From assembly GCF_905475395.1 (NCBI RefSeq), contig NC_058337.1:29846983-29910982 (forward strand): a DNA stretch of 64,000 nt, read 5' to 3'. A program made the position numbers and the translations under genes. Below the pieces are notes generated by a model, which worked only from the letters and a program-made list of their open reading frames with translations, searched no databases and was not told the DNA's origin. Position 1 is the first letter of the stretch; every line of letters begins with the position of its first letter. This stretch comes from Chrysoperla carnea (taxonomy: Eukaryota; Arthropoda; Insecta; Neuroptera; Chrysopidae). Of this stretch, positions 49,750 to 62,709 are shown piece by piece.

Positions 49750-50165
49750 AAAAGAAGTGTAATGTTTTCAGAGTTCAGGTTCAGAGTGTATGTTAGTTTT
49801 TCTTATTCCACCATAACTTCTAAATGCCTGAACAGATTTGGATGTATAGGGTATCGTAAGAATCATCCTGACATCATCCCGAATGACACTGGCAATAAAA
49901 AATATGGCGGTTGCATGGTTCCATTTTCAGTAACTATGGTATCATTCGCCATTAAATTTTTAGTTCGTTTTTTTTTGGTAGTGTATTATTTTCTGTTTTC
50001 CACCAGCACTCGATCCTAAAAATATAAATAATTACAGAGCATTGTGAAACACACACAGGTACCCCTAAATAATGGCTATGATACGATAGAATTTCATAAA
50101 AAATTCATCGATAGTTACCTGTACACGTCATGTTTCACGTTCTCATACCGAAAAACAATTTTAGA
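49750..50165 (+). repeat. Possible old repeat
   Basis: The segment has mixed, less A+T-rich text with ATAACTTCTAAATGCCTGAAC and GGATGTATAGGGTATCGTAAG. From memory it resembles dispersed insect repeats. I found no second copy in the window, so this is weak. Confidence 0.25.
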
Positions 50166-50684
50166 AGGTTGTATCTCGCCCCTGATTGTATTCAAATCTT
50201 ACCTATTTCGCACGAATTTTCCCTTACATCTCCCAAATGATTTCAGATATATTTACAACTTTATTATTTTAAAAATTGATAATTAATTTTCGCGTACAAA
50301 CTGTGTTTAATCCGTTTACAAAGTCTGCAGTGTACAAATGCCTTTAGAATAGTACTTATCTAAGTCAACTATCTATATCCCAACACAATTTTAGATGATA
50401 ATAGCATCATATGTAGTAAAGCAGCCAATAGCGGTTCACTCCATATGCATTATCACTTTTTCGTAAGTATCTTCTTAGTATTTTGATCCGCTGATTCCAA
50501 ATTTTGTTGTCTCTTGTCTCTTATAAAGTTGAAAGTTATTTGAAAATAAAGGTCATGACTCGTCACTTGTCTCCGAGGAGCATAACAAAGAGGAGCAAAT
50601 CATAGCTATCTAGCTATCATAGCAAAGAAAAAGCAAAAACATTATTACCTATTTATCATAGGTTATATTAACCAATATATAAAG

Positions 50685-50850
50685 CTGAAAAGTTTGTTTG
50701 TTTGGTTGGTTGAACACGCTAATCTCGGGAAATACTGGTTCAAATTGAAACAATTTTTAGTGTTGGCTAGTCCATTTATTGAGGAAGACTATAGGTTATA
50801 TAACATCACGCACTAGCAGCATCCACTTACCCACCTACTCCGATGGACGA
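50685..50850 (+). repeat. Transposon-derived repeat (GTTTGTTTGTTTGGTTGGTT type)
   Basis: The text AAGTTTGTTTGTTTGG, GAACACGCTAATCTCGGGAA, CCATTTATTGAGGAAG and TATAACATCACGC follows a repeat type that I recall as widespread in insect genomes. It is non-coding. Confidence 0.5.
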
Positions 50851-50984
50851 TTTCGCAAAAATAATTTGGTTTCATAAAAAAGTGTGTTTTTAAGTAGTAT
50901 TTTAAAACCAATCTTTTCAAAATTTCCTTTTACGAAAGTCTAATTCTACATTTAAATTTGATTGGAAGCACAAAAAAAAATGTT

Positions 50985-51345
50985 TTGCTACCTGCCACAA
51001 TTGCTAGTCCGTGAAAAACTGCAAATTTTTCGGTTTGCAGTTCTATTCAAAAACTATGAGCTTTTTACATTAGTTGCTACTATTATTTTGAAAGTACTTA
51101 TATTAAATTTGAAACAATTGAATCCACAGCACCGCATGTCTAATTGTTTTTGAGATATGTTGCTTGAAGAATTTACGTGGTTTTCAGAAATATTAAAAAG
51201 CTGCTTTTTGGTGTGCTATTTGGATCCCTTTAGGGAGTGTAAAACAACGCTTTGCTTGGAAAACGTAGTTTCATACTCCCCTGAGAGGTCCAAATAAAAT
51301 AACAAAAAAGCAGCTTTACTTCGCGTTTTGCGATTTTAGTTGTTT
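50985..51345 (+). repeat. Dispersed repeat, second copy of 14565-14880
   Basis: It shares TTCAAAAACTATGAGCTTTT, TTAGTTGCTACTAT, CCGCATGTCTAAT and AAAGCTGCT..TTTGG..GCTATTTGGA with 14565-14880. Its 3' half contains an inverted AAAGCTGCTTTTT / AAAAAGCAGCTTT pair. Confidence 0.6.
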
Positions 51346-51349
51346 TATT

Positions 51350-54300
51350 GTATTTCTGATTCTAATGGTAATTATATTTGTTTAATATGAAATATGGTAA
51401 ATAATGAAAAGACGAAGCAGAATAATTTTGAATTTTTTTAAAATTTTTAATGGAGGGTAAAGGACATTTAATGAATTTAATTTGCACAAGAGATATTTGA
51501 ACAAATCGAAATATATCTCGGTCGTAATTGCTATATCTATCAATGTTTTAAATCAAAATGTTTCTAGCCGATGGGCGGAATTTATTTGTAAAAAATTGTT
51601 GTAAACTCTTGATACTGCGATTTTTGAGAGAGCAGTATTCCAAATTGGGAATCAACGGGTCAAAATAAGTATTATGATAAAAACAATTGGGCCAAAAGAT
51701 ATACAACGAATATGTAGCGAACCGCCCTTGGCCGCTGTACTAATAATGTATGTACACATACATATTAATAGCTATAATATAATTATGTAACTTAGTATGA
51801 CAAATAAGTATTTGCTTCTCGCAATTTTCTAATAAAATTGTAAATGATATTTGTCAGTTAAAATTAATTGACAATATGAGTAAATAAAGGAATACCTAAA
51901 TCAATTGTCTTGGTATTTAGATGTTAACATTATTATATGTTATGTTAAGTTCTAAAATTATTATAAAAACATTTTAACGTTATTTATAAACCATACAAAA
52001 ATAATTGTTTTATAAGTAATCTGTGGAAGACGAATAGTTCACCCATTCCAAAGTGTCAAAAAAATGCAAAGGGCATAAAAAAATATAGTTTTCAAATATG
52101 AATGGGAAAAGAGATTTTTATCCACAATCTTAGGGTGTTTTAGAAATTTTATTGACCATACATAATTTTAGAAAAAAAAGCTTAATTATTTTATTCAAAA
52201 AGAAAAAAAATTTTCCAGAAAAACTTCAAAGGACCAAAATATTTGGATTTTTACAAAACTTCTTTGAAAATTAGGCCAGTCGGATAAACTTTTTCTGTTA
52301 GAAAATTATCGGGGAAAACTTTTGGCTATTTTTATATACAAAAAAACAATGGTAACAATGTGGATATTATATTTCTGTCAAAATGTTGTGTTTTGTTCAT
52401 AGAACTCATAGTTTGTATAGTTTCATAAATTAGCTAATTTGTTTATAAGGGATTTGCGACTTTCCGTGACATTTTTGCAACTACCCCCCTGATGAATGAA
52501 CGTAAATATTAATAAAAACTATCTACTACACAAACTTTTATCTCAAATTTTTATTTTTACTAAATAGATTATCTAGGCTCAGATAAGGCGTATCCAAATG
52601 AAACACTCGGCAAATGAAATATTCTGAAAATACTTACATCTTTTAACAACGAGAATGTATTTTCTGACATAAAAGTTTCATGATACATCATGTATTTTCA
52701 AGAAATTAAATATATCATTTATAGATAAAATCTCCTACGCATTACTGAATTACAATCTACGATACAAGACCATAACGTAACATTAAACTCAATCTTGTGT
52801 ACCTTGGATCACTTCCACCAAATTAGCATGAACGCAATCTCTGCCAAACATAATTACTTTATTTTAATCAAAGTGATTAAAATATTGAAAATCCATGCAA
52901 GTTCCTCTTGCAAATTTCTGCTTTTCCTGAATAACAGTTTCTTGAGTAACATTTCAGTTTCAGTCCAGTAACAGTTTCAACTTATTTTGTCAAAGATTCA
53001 GAATTGTCAGGAATTTTTTTCTGCTGCCCGACATTTAACGTCAAATAATGCGAGACCAAATAAATATAAGCGTTGACCTTCGATCATAGTAACAGGGCGT
53101 TATATTAATTGCAGGTATAACGGTGAGCTTTTCCAATCCCTTTATCTCCAACACATTTTGTTAAAAAAAGTTTGTCTTAATTCAGGTCAGCACGATTACA
53201 TCTCCATTGGCGTAGCAAAAGATATAAAACTAACCGGTTAAAGATCTATAGATTAAAACATCTTAGAGATCTAGAGATTGAAAGATAGTGCTTGAGAATA
53301 AATTTGTTCTCGCCTTGCCTTGTTTATGAACATTGTGTAACATTCTTCAAATAATTACTGACGTAAATTATGCTTTTTCTCTTGTTCACCATTATTATAA
53401 AATACAAGTAAGTTTAATTACTAAAGTTTATTTTATTTTCATTATAATTAATTTTTAAATTAAATTTTTCTCCATTCTTAGTAATTAAATAATAAAATCT
53501 AAAAATGCAAAATTATAAGTTTTAAAGAAATCATATTTATTATTATACGCCTCTTATAGTTTAAATAATTTTTAATTAGTTTTAATTGAAAAGAATGTGT
53601 TTATATTTTATTAATTACTATATATATGCAGTTTACTATTTAACATCAATTATTGCATATTACACATTCAGTACGGATTTTACGGCGGTTATTAACTTAG
53701 TATATCTTTTTCGTTTCATGGCCAGGATAATGAATGTATTAACATCAATATTATATTGTGTATCGTGGGTGTTCGGGGACATGATTTCTTTCTCGAATTA
53801 TCGTGAATGAAAGCGATCTCGGAGTTGCGCCAAAAACGATGCGTAAAAATTGGAGCTGAGGGACGGAAGATCTAGAAAAATAATCGATTATTAAGAATAC
53901 TGAAATTTTTGAAAATAAAGTTGTAGTCCAGTCGACAATTTGAAAATGGTGAAAAATAGAGACAATGCTCTTAAAAATATTTGCGATAGCTCGCTGGATT
54001 CGGAATGATGGCTAGAAAAATGTCCCGGAAGCGCATTGAAAAATTGCTAAAGTTAGAAACAATAGAAGGAAAAAAAAGGTTTATAAGCCAATATTTCATA
54101 AACTACAAATATTTATGAAAAAAGAAGGATTATTAAAGACTACGAAAATTCCAATAAAAACTCCCACTCCTGGAACTATCTCCATTATTTTTTATTTAAA
54201 TTTAATTTATTTATGGTGTATTTTGAACATAATAAAGAACTTATTATCGTTCGTTTATATTTAAGTATATTTTTAACTTATCGGCTAGACTATTGCAGAA

Positions 54301-55125
54301 AATCACTTAAACAATAATGTATCCTCTGGTCATTTTTTCTGTGAAACTAATATTTACGATAATTGATTTTATGAATTTATACAACATTTAAAAAAAAAGT
54401 ATCTTTTACATGAAACGCGCGCACGTAACGTCTAATGTAGAAGTTAAGGAACGTTATTTTCATCATCTGAGAAAGTGAATGTGTGGACCATAAGGGTAGC
54501 ACTCACATGAACAGCTTCTTTTGTTCTTATCTTCTTTATTACTTACATAAAATAGCTTTCTCTTGTCTGCTTCTCTGAATAAGTCCAACTTTAAAATCAA
54601 TTATCACCGCATAACATTCCCGTTTGTTCTTTTGGCTTCATAAGATCCCTCACTTGGGAACTAGGCTGACAATTTAAATTCTATTGGCGACGCCGGATCT
54701 CGATTCGCTCATCAAAATAAAAAAAGAAACCTAGCGTTACACCTCTAATGGAATTTCAAAAAGAAGACTCAGCAGAATTTTCAGGGCTATCTAATATACG
54801 CTAACAATATCACATTTTTGAGGCAATAACTTTAATTCACGACTGCATTAAGTTAGTTTTTAAAAATTTTAACTTTTTATGGATAACAGTTACTTGAAAA
54901 CAATGATATCGAACAAAATGAAAAAATATTTTAAAAATTGTCGCCAATAATTTTTTTTACAGTTTTAAAGTAAAACTATAACTTAGAGAACATCAATTGA
55001 CATTCACTTATGTGAAAGTTTTTATAGCCTTAGTACATTAACATTTACTACGTCACGAACTTGGCCCACTGTGCACAAAAAACGTTTGTAATCTATGAAT
55101 TTCTTTTTAATTTACTTATATTCAT
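51350..55125. other. Intergenic, no gene seen
   Basis: This is A+T-rich DNA without recognisable coding exons, RNA genes or intact transposons. A frame at 53586-53810 is short and hydrophobic with no family resemblance. Confidence 0.45.
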
Positions 55126-55127
55126 AA

Positions 55128-55432
55128 CTAGCTGTGACCTACCCGCTTCGCTGGGCAACTTCAATTTTAAATAAAAAGATTATTGTGCTATAACCTTCAC
55201 TTCATATGCCTTCACTTACCCTCCTTTTTTCACAATTTCGTTTAACCTCTAAAATTATCAGTGTTTCTCTACTATATTATGCATGAATTATACATAAAAA
55301 CCTTCCTGTTTAATCACTTTGTCTATTAGGAAAAATCGCATCAAAATCCGTTGCGTAGTTTTAACGATCTAAGCATACACAGGGCATAGGAACAGACAGC
55401 GGGTAGCTACTTTGTTTTATTCTATGTATGTA
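55128..55432 (+). repeat. Transposon-derived repeat (CTAGCTG...GCTTCGCTGGGC type)
   Basis: It starts AACTAGCTGTGACCTACCCG and CTTCGCTGGGCAACTTC, and ends with CAAAATCCGTTGCGTAGTTT, CTAAGCATACACAGGG and GACAGCGGGTAGCTACTTTG. From memory, this pair of landmarks bounds common insect retrotransposon- or transposon-derived repeats. Confidence 0.55.
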
Positions 55433-55435
55433 TAT

Positions 55436-58400
55436 TGATAGAGCTTTTAAAAAGTTTGCTTGGCGACTTTCAATACTATTTATGATATTGATTATTTTTA
55501 CTACTTTATTCAACAACTCAATAATAAAAAAATTAACTTCTACCACTTTTCTTATTAAAAAATTCTTAATTTGTATTTCCATCTTCAGAACTTTCCTTAG
55601 CTAACCCCGATTTAATTAAAAATCCAATGGGGTTCCTCGTAGAATCGGGTGTTATCTTGCCATAATTGTGTAGTAATAATAGCAGTACATTTCTACTTAT
55701 CAGAAAAATAATATAAAATGTAAACAATATTGTATCGTTTTGAATCATAAATAAGATTTAACAATTAATTCAACACTGTTTACTATGGGCTTAATGTTGA
55801 TAACGATGGCTAACGTTACAAGTTTAAAAGAATCATTTTAAATGCAAATGATGTTGAAGCCCCCAATAAAAACTAATAATATTAACAGACAATCAATGTA
55901 TTCATAAAACTTTTTATGTTCAGTCATAACACATAGGTAAACTTTATTATTTGTAACTAATAAGGGTGTCAGTAACTTATATGGGTGATATTATTATCCG
56001 AGGGAAGAAAGATTTTTATTATGCTTGTTATTTGTAATGAAATTTGTAACGACATTTTAAAAACAAGTTTTTACTATTACCATAGTTATAGTGACGGGAC
56101 TATGCTAAACCTTGAAACGACGGGGTTTCAGAATTACATGGTGTTCTAACTCATTTGATCGTTTAAAGACATGAAGCAATTAGGAATGAGACTAAAAGAA
56201 AAACTGACAAGTATTTATGCCTTATTGTATAACTAGCTAAATTGCGACGGAATAATGTATTTACTGTTATAGATTTATCCATTCTATCAAATGGCTAAAT
56301 ATTATAAAAAAAGTACTAACTTTTAATTATTTTGTGTATTTCTTCAAAGCAAGTAAATAAATAAAAAGCCTATTCAAACCCTTTTCGTTCATGTGAAAGG
56401 ACTATTCACATTCCCATAACGTTTATATTTATTTCTTTGCCAGATTACAAAAAATTGATTGTAAGAAGGGGTTCTGCCTGTGAGATGGGTTTTTCAAATT
56501 TGATCTTTTTATTTGCGTAAATTGATTCCTAAACATGTATAGAATATGTTGGTGAAGTGCTTCTCTTGGTTTTAAATTCGTGGTCGTTATAAAGATACAG
56601 CAATTAAAAGAAGTAGATGCTAGCAAGTTCAGATAAGTACTTGAACGCATTTTACTCAAAAAAAACTGTGTTCTTTAAGCATTCATCCTTCATATCTCGA
56701 ACATGCATAAATCGATTCACTTGAAATTTATAAGGTAGATTCAGCACATATAACCCACCGAATGAACGCGAATCATCCAAAAGTTTCGAGTATTTCTATT
56801 TGTTTCGTAACAAAAATATGAAAAAAGATCATGACATTAAAAACTTTTTTTTCAACAATCTGTCAAAAATCTTATTTCCCATATTTTCAACTGATTCTAG
56901 TTGATTTGATGCATTTTGATTTCTAGATTAAAATATAATCGTGGAGGAAGTTAGCGTCTTTTTTTATGAGGCGGGCATCTTCGGAGTGTTAATAAATAAA
57001 TGATAAAAACCTCTTTTCATTGTTCGTCAAAAACAATTCCCAAAAAATGATGACTGTCACACAGGGGGCGGGGGGCTTAATACCCGTAATATATGCAGAT
57101 ATTAATAATTATGACATAATTTGTTGTTCTGTCGAGTTCTCCATTCTGGTGTACCATTAGCGATAGGACTTTCTTAATGATGGTTTTTCATTTCAAGAAA
57201 TTATTCTAGAACATGCGTAAAATCAAAAAATTTTATAAGAGTTTACTTTTTTCCCCTCTATTTATAAAGATACTTTAAGATATTCTATATCTCTATTAGT
57301 ATTAAACTTATAATTGAGAATCGATATTCTCATAAGATATTCGATACTCCCTAAATTAAAAAAAGGTTATTATGGAAACCGCATCTTTTCAATAATGCAT
57401 CACATCGGAAAACTTTTCTACTTACTATTTTATACGCTATATCATCATTGCATTGCCTAATCTGTCAATTTTTGCATTTTTATATGTAGAAATATAGAGG
57501 TTCTGTTTTGCACCGGAACAAATCATTTCAACTCAAGTCGAATGATTAGATGATAAATTTTATTAAATATAGGTATACCCATAGACAACTAATTATAATA
57601 TAAATATTTATTATCTATGGGTATACCATTTTCGCCATTTGATAGTTATTATTAATTTAATTAGATTTGTTAATTTCTAAATTAAACCTCAAGATGCCTT
57701 TCTAAAAGAAGAGGAAATACCAAAAAACTTCTTTTGGATTATAAAAAAGTTGCAAAAAAATTTTCCTGCTAAAAAGTGTTTAAGCATATGATTTCGAAAA
57801 ACTAGAAATCCCAAAAATAATCTAAAGGAATAGTTTGGAAGTTACACCAGATTTTCATTTCGATATAGACGATAATAGCAATTTTATAATTGCGCTAAAC
57901 ATATGACATTTAACGTGTAGATAAGAATAACGAGTTCGCCAATTACAAAGTTAAATAAATTATCATATTTATTTTTGTATGGGAATATAAGCATGTGCTT
58001 CTTTGCTATGTCATTGTTTATCAAATACTGTTGGCTGTCATGGCGACAACCCAATAATCAATAGTTCTATCAACAAAATTAATGGAATTAATCAATTAAT
58101 AAAAAGAGCAATGCATAATATTTTTCATACAAGAAAAATACTAAACTGGGTTTTATGGATCTTTTAATAATTCACTATAATAAATTCATATAATTATACA
58201 ATATGGCTCGTAAAAATTACACTCTAATAATTAATCAAATTATTGTTAAAATGAATGTAAACTTATGGTATTGTAAAAAAGTTTTGGTTTATTACACGGT
58301 ACATACATATAAAATAAATACATGTTTTGTAGTCAAGTAATGAGTTATTTATTGCTTTACAAACCACACAACTACAAAAATATATAATATATTGTGTACA

Positions 58401-59282
58401 AGTGAGGTTTATAAATTTGATTTTATAGATATCGTTCTTCAATCATCAATACTCTAACTATAGTCGTCTCTGTTCATCAAATGATGGATCTTCGATGTAA
58501 ATTAAATTAAAATTTTTTTTCTTATATCATCGGCAACCTTATATTTTTATAGTATTATTATAAACTACAAGATTGTCTAAATATTTTAGATAGTTTTTTT
58601 ATCACACTCTCTATATTTTTTTATATAGAAATATCCAATTGAAAAGGATAACCCATATGATTCATCATTTTTCAGCCAACTTTGAACGATAATATAATGA
58701 TAAAAAGCCCGATGATCTAGGAATTTTTTTGTGATTTTTGGAAACTTTGTTAATCAAAAAATGTATTTATAAAGTTTTATTGAAATCTCTAGTATTATTT
58801 AATCCTTGCATATCTTCTTAAAATAATTTCAACAAAAGATCCCCTTCAGCATGAAACGTTCTATATCGAGTTTATATCGAAGAATGTATCCGTATGAACA
58901 TAGTTTTCACCTTCGAATTTAAAATGATATAGATATACACAATGTCTCTTAAAGTGTTGATTTTGACTTTAAAGTTTCGAAACCCACCGCTGTATATATT
59001 TATGAACATTTTGTTTCAAGAAATGTGGCTTAGGATCCATAATTTTACCTTTTTACTCAAATAATTTCGGTTTTATTCGAAAATATCATCACATGGACAA
59101 CTATTCTCTCGTTTGCTTGCTGTCTGTTCAGTAAACCTTTGTCTTACAATAAATAAACTTAGTTTCAACACAGATACTGCAGAATGATCTGAGGTTCACT
59201 ATCATCAGGGAACAATAACTTTAATCAAAACTAAATATCAAAGTGAACTAACCATTTGTTCCGTGTTCAATATAGTCAACAT
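55436..59282. other. Intergenic, no gene seen
   Basis: This is A+T-rich DNA. A small palindrome near 57572-57625 (ATAGGTATACCCATAGA / TCTATGGGTATACC) is the only structure noted. Confidence 0.45.
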
Positions 59283-60352
59283 GTACAGTGTGTCCAATTA
59301 AGTCGGCACAATATGGAAAACTTGCTTTAAATTTGTTTTATGAAAAAAGTTATTCTTAATAAAAAGTTCTGCATGACCTAGAACGCAATATGAATAATCA
59401 GATATCAATTTTTTGAATTCATATACAAGGTTTTTCCCCTGAGTAAAGTATTTTAGGCTTTTCTTTCGACTGTAATCATTGAAAGAACTGTGGTTGTGCA
59501 TCCAATATTATCAACCATGAAAGGACCGATTTTGTACTCTGTATATACGAAATATATATAAATTTTAGTCTCAAGGACGTAACGCTTCAAAATATTGATG
59601 ATAAGAATAAAATTTTGATATAGGTGTTCATAAAATCACTTAATTAGTCCATATCCGTTTGTCCGCTCGTCTGTCCGTGAACACGATAACTCAAAAACGA
59701 AAAAAAATATCAAGCTAAAATTTTTATTGCGTGTTCAAGACGCAAAAAGTAAGTTTGAATTTGTAAATGCGCAACATAGGTCAATTGGGTCTTGTAAACT
59801 GTTGGAGATAGAACAAAACTTTAAATATATAAATAAAGTTCCTTATAAAAAAATAAACAACTTTGTTCTAAAATATTATTTCGTAAACAATACTGTTTAT
59901 TCGTCCATTTTCTTTTAAAAATTTTCGAAAATCGAAACAAATGGCTTAAAAAAAATAACTCAAGTACTGATATTCTCCACTTTCTATACAGGGTATTTCA
60001 AAAGTAACTCAGTCAATTGTTTGTTTTACTAACCATCGACTTGTAGACAAATTGTCTAGATTTAATGTCGATCTATAGTCTGTAGACATAAATAATAAAT
60101 GTTAATACCGAGAATAGTTAGTATAATAACAAAATGTGTTTCGTCATGGTAGATGGAGAATATTTGATATCTGACAGTTTTTAAATATAATCACCTTTTG
60201 TTAGTAAAGATCGCCGATATTGTAAAAAATAAAGGTCCTTTAATTCTGACCAAAATTAAAAATTCAGACTTTTTATCAGGATTTTTTTTTCAAAACAAAA
60301 ATAATAAAAAAGGGTTCCATATGGTGCCAACTTAATTGGACACGCTGTATAC
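59283..60352. mobile_element. Non-autonomous element with ends TACAGTGTGTCCAATTAAGT, carrying a nested family R copy
   Basis: The left end TACAGTGTGTCCAATTAAGT and right end ACTTAATTGGACACGCTGTA are inverted repeats and resemble those of 35089-35651. No transposase frame is present. A family R copy (59549-60030) lies inside and accounts for much of the length. Confidence 0.75.
59549..60030 (+). repeat. Dispersed repeat family R, forward copy
   Basis: It contains GTTCATAAAATCACTTAATT, AACACGATAACTCAAAAACG, GCGCAACATAGGTCAATTGG and the terminal AACTCAGTCAATTGTTTGTT, matching copies at 1.4, 8.5 and 47.7 kb. Confidence 0.8.
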
Positions 60353-61448
60353 TACTTATATATTATATTATATAGGTGATACTACAATCAAAAATAGTTT
60401 TCCTTAGTTTATTATTAGTGTTTCGTTATTTATAAGTGTATTGAAATCCTCTGTGTATAAATATCATAGACACGCAATCTTATTCGAAAAATTTTATTAT
60501 ATTCTATTCTATCCAAGTAAATTACATTTCTAACATCATTTAATTAATTGCAATTTTAATGTTCTATTTAAACGTCTATTCGTGTCATTCACCTTTTAGA
60601 AAATCATGTAAACACTGATTCGTTTTACCATCAAGAAATTTTTATCCTATTGAATTGTAATAATACCAACAATAACACAAAAATTCTTATCTATATAGTT
60701 TTAAATTTGTAACTATTAAGATTTATCGTAGAAGAAAATAAATTGTTAGGGAACGTCGCGTCAGATAATATCATAGTGTTGACAAATTAAACTTTATATC
60801 AATCAAATTTTTCAATCCAAACACGCTAAAATATTAAAACACACCTTCGTAAACAAAATAATAAACTAAATTACTTAATAGAAAACTCTCTCTGACAAAC
60901 GCACAGTCTAAGTCGAAAATTTTGTCTAGAAAATTAGAACATTATATTATGTCCGTGGTACATCGCACCCACCCAACGATATACAAGGGTATAGAGTTAG
61001 TGAATCAGTTCTTAATTTTTCTGAAAAATTTTCAGAATTTTTAAAAGAGGTCAATGAATTTAGAGGCGATTTCATTACACATATAAACACATGCTTTTCG
61101 AAGATTACAAAAAAAGTATTTTCATAAATAAATAAATATAAGTAAGCTTAAGAATACGGTCCTGGCGGTGTTTAAGTAAAGTCGTGTTTCTAACAGCTCC
61201 GAAATTATTTTCAAAAACTTGGAGTATTTCGAGCTGGTGTGAGTGTTACAAGTTTTTGTATGTTAAATAAACAGTGTAATACTATTTTCATAAATTTTTC
61301 GAATCATTTAAATAGTTTTTGTGGTGTATAGGCTGATAAACAGACATATAACCTCCGAGAAGTTGATTCGGGTGTCATTTTTGTTTACGTGTTAGTACCT
61401 TATTGTGTTTGTCAAATGTGATTTGGGCAGGGTCGAACTCAAAATTTT
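60353..61448. other. Left flank and probable start of the non-LTR element
   Basis: No gene is seen. The 5' end of the element cannot be placed; it may lie around 61150, where the text becomes less A+T-rich. Confidence 0.35.
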
Positions 61449-61674
61449 GAGGTTTTTTATTAATGTTGGAAGTGCTTGTGAAATGTTAATTTAATTGTTG
61501 ATTTTTAAAGTATTATACTTTTTTACGTTATAAATAATATATAAACTCAAAAAAAAAAAAAAAAAAGAAAAAAAAACTGAGAATTTTTTATTAATGTTGA
61601 TAGTGCTGGTGAAATGTTAATTAGAGTGTTGATTTTTAAAGTTTTATAGTTTTCTACGTTATAAATAATATATG
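61449..61674 (+). repeat. Tandem duplication in the 5' region of the non-LTR element
   Basis: Two copies of about 96 bases (61449-61544 and 61579-61674), with a period of 130, share TTTTTTATTAATGTTG, GTGAAATGTTAATT, GTTGATTTTTAAAG and TACGTTATAAATAATATAT. An A-rich spacer separates them. They lie 263 bases or more upstream of ORF1. Confidence 0.75.
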
Positions 61675-61936
61675 ATTTGTTAATTTTAAAAATATCACAG
61701 ATTATTATTTAAGCAAAAGCCTAAAATCGAATAAGTATAAAAACTCTTATATTTGGAATTTTTTTGGTTTTTTTAAATATCTGTTAACCGCTGGAGTGGT
61801 TCAGAGATCGTTAATTCCGAAAATTTTACAGTTCCCAGAGTGTTAAAGTTGATAATTTACTGACTGTTTGAAATTTAAGGAAAATTAAGTGATAATTGTT
61901 GAAACTATAAGTTTATTCTATAAGAACGAAATTGAG

Positions 61937-62674
61937 ATGTCGGATAGCGAAGATTTCACATCCGGAGACAAAAAAAGATTAAGGGAGCAAGATGGCGGAT
62001 CAGTTTTCAAGAGAAGTAAAAAAGTGTTGCGCTCACCCGCAACAAATCGTAATGAGGATGACATAAGCACACAGGAGATGTTAAAGATAATGTTATCTGA
62101 GATAAAGGAGATAAGGAGAGAAAACAAAGAATATAGAGAGAAAATGGAAAAGTTAGAAACGGAAGTGAAAGAGCTGAAAACAGAATTAATAGAAACTCGA
62201 CATAAAATGGTAAAAGTTGAAAATAAATTAGAGCAATATGAAAAAGAAAAACGCAAAGAAAACATTATTATAAAGGGTCTTAAGCTCAACTCAGATAACG
62301 GTTCTCAGATAACGGAAGGCATAAAAAATTTCATCAAACAAAATCTTCAAGTCGATGTCGAAATAGCATCCGCCCACAGATTAAATGATGTGGTCTCTGT
62401 TGTGCAAATGGCTACCTTCGAATCAAAAATAAAAGTGATGGAAAATAAAAATAAGCTACGTAGTTATGCCGGGGGAAAGGTTTATATCGAAAATGATTTA
62501 ACGGTGAAGGAACGAGGAATCCAGAAACAAATACGAGATGTTGCCAGAAATGAAAGACAAAAGGGAAATATTGCTAAAGTAGGATTTAACAAACTAATTA
62601 TAAATGGCATAAAGTGGGTATGGAACAGAGAGATGGACACCCTTGAAATAGAAAACGCAGCTCCAAAAAAGTAG
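61937..62674 (+). CDS. Non-LTR retrotransposon ORF1 protein
   Basis: This is 245 residues from the ATG of MSDSEDFTSGDKKR to TAG. A basic, disordered N-terminus (1-45) is followed by a long coiled coil rich in E, K and L heptads (about 50-120), then KRKENIIIKGL and a globular region, then a region with YIENDLTVKERGIQKQIRD and GFNKLIINGIKW. This order (coiled coil, RRM-like, C-terminal domain) is that of L1-type ORF1p; the family fit is from memory. Such proteins bind element RNA and act as chaperones in the RNP. No CCHC zinc knuckle is present. Upstream in-frame codons run back to a GTG at 61889, but the ATG is the better start. ORF2 starts 36 bases after the stop. Confidence 0.8.
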   Translation: MSDSEDFTSGDKKRLREQDGGSVFKRSKKVLRSPATNRNEDDISTQEMLKIMLSEIKEIRRENKEYREKMEKLETEVKELKTELIETRHKMVKVENKLEQYEKEKRKENIIIKGLKLNSDNGSQITEGIKNFIKQNLQVDVEIASAHRLNDVVSVVQMATFESKIKVMENKNKLRSYAGGKVYIENDLTVKERGIQKQIRDVARNERQKGNIAKVGFNKLIINGIKWVWNREMDTLEIENAAPKK

Positions 62675-62709
62675 GAAATGTAAAATGCACAGACCAAACG
62701 ATAACGAAT

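Noticed and set aside
49762..50286. Two plus-strand frames of about 80 codons
   Set aside because: Composition and text look repeat-derived, and no start, splice or domain evidence supports a gene.
61918..62289. Minus-strand frame rich in Ser, Phe and Ile
   Set aside because: It is the antisense of the ORF1 coiled coil; the A-rich coding strand naturally gives long open frames opposite.
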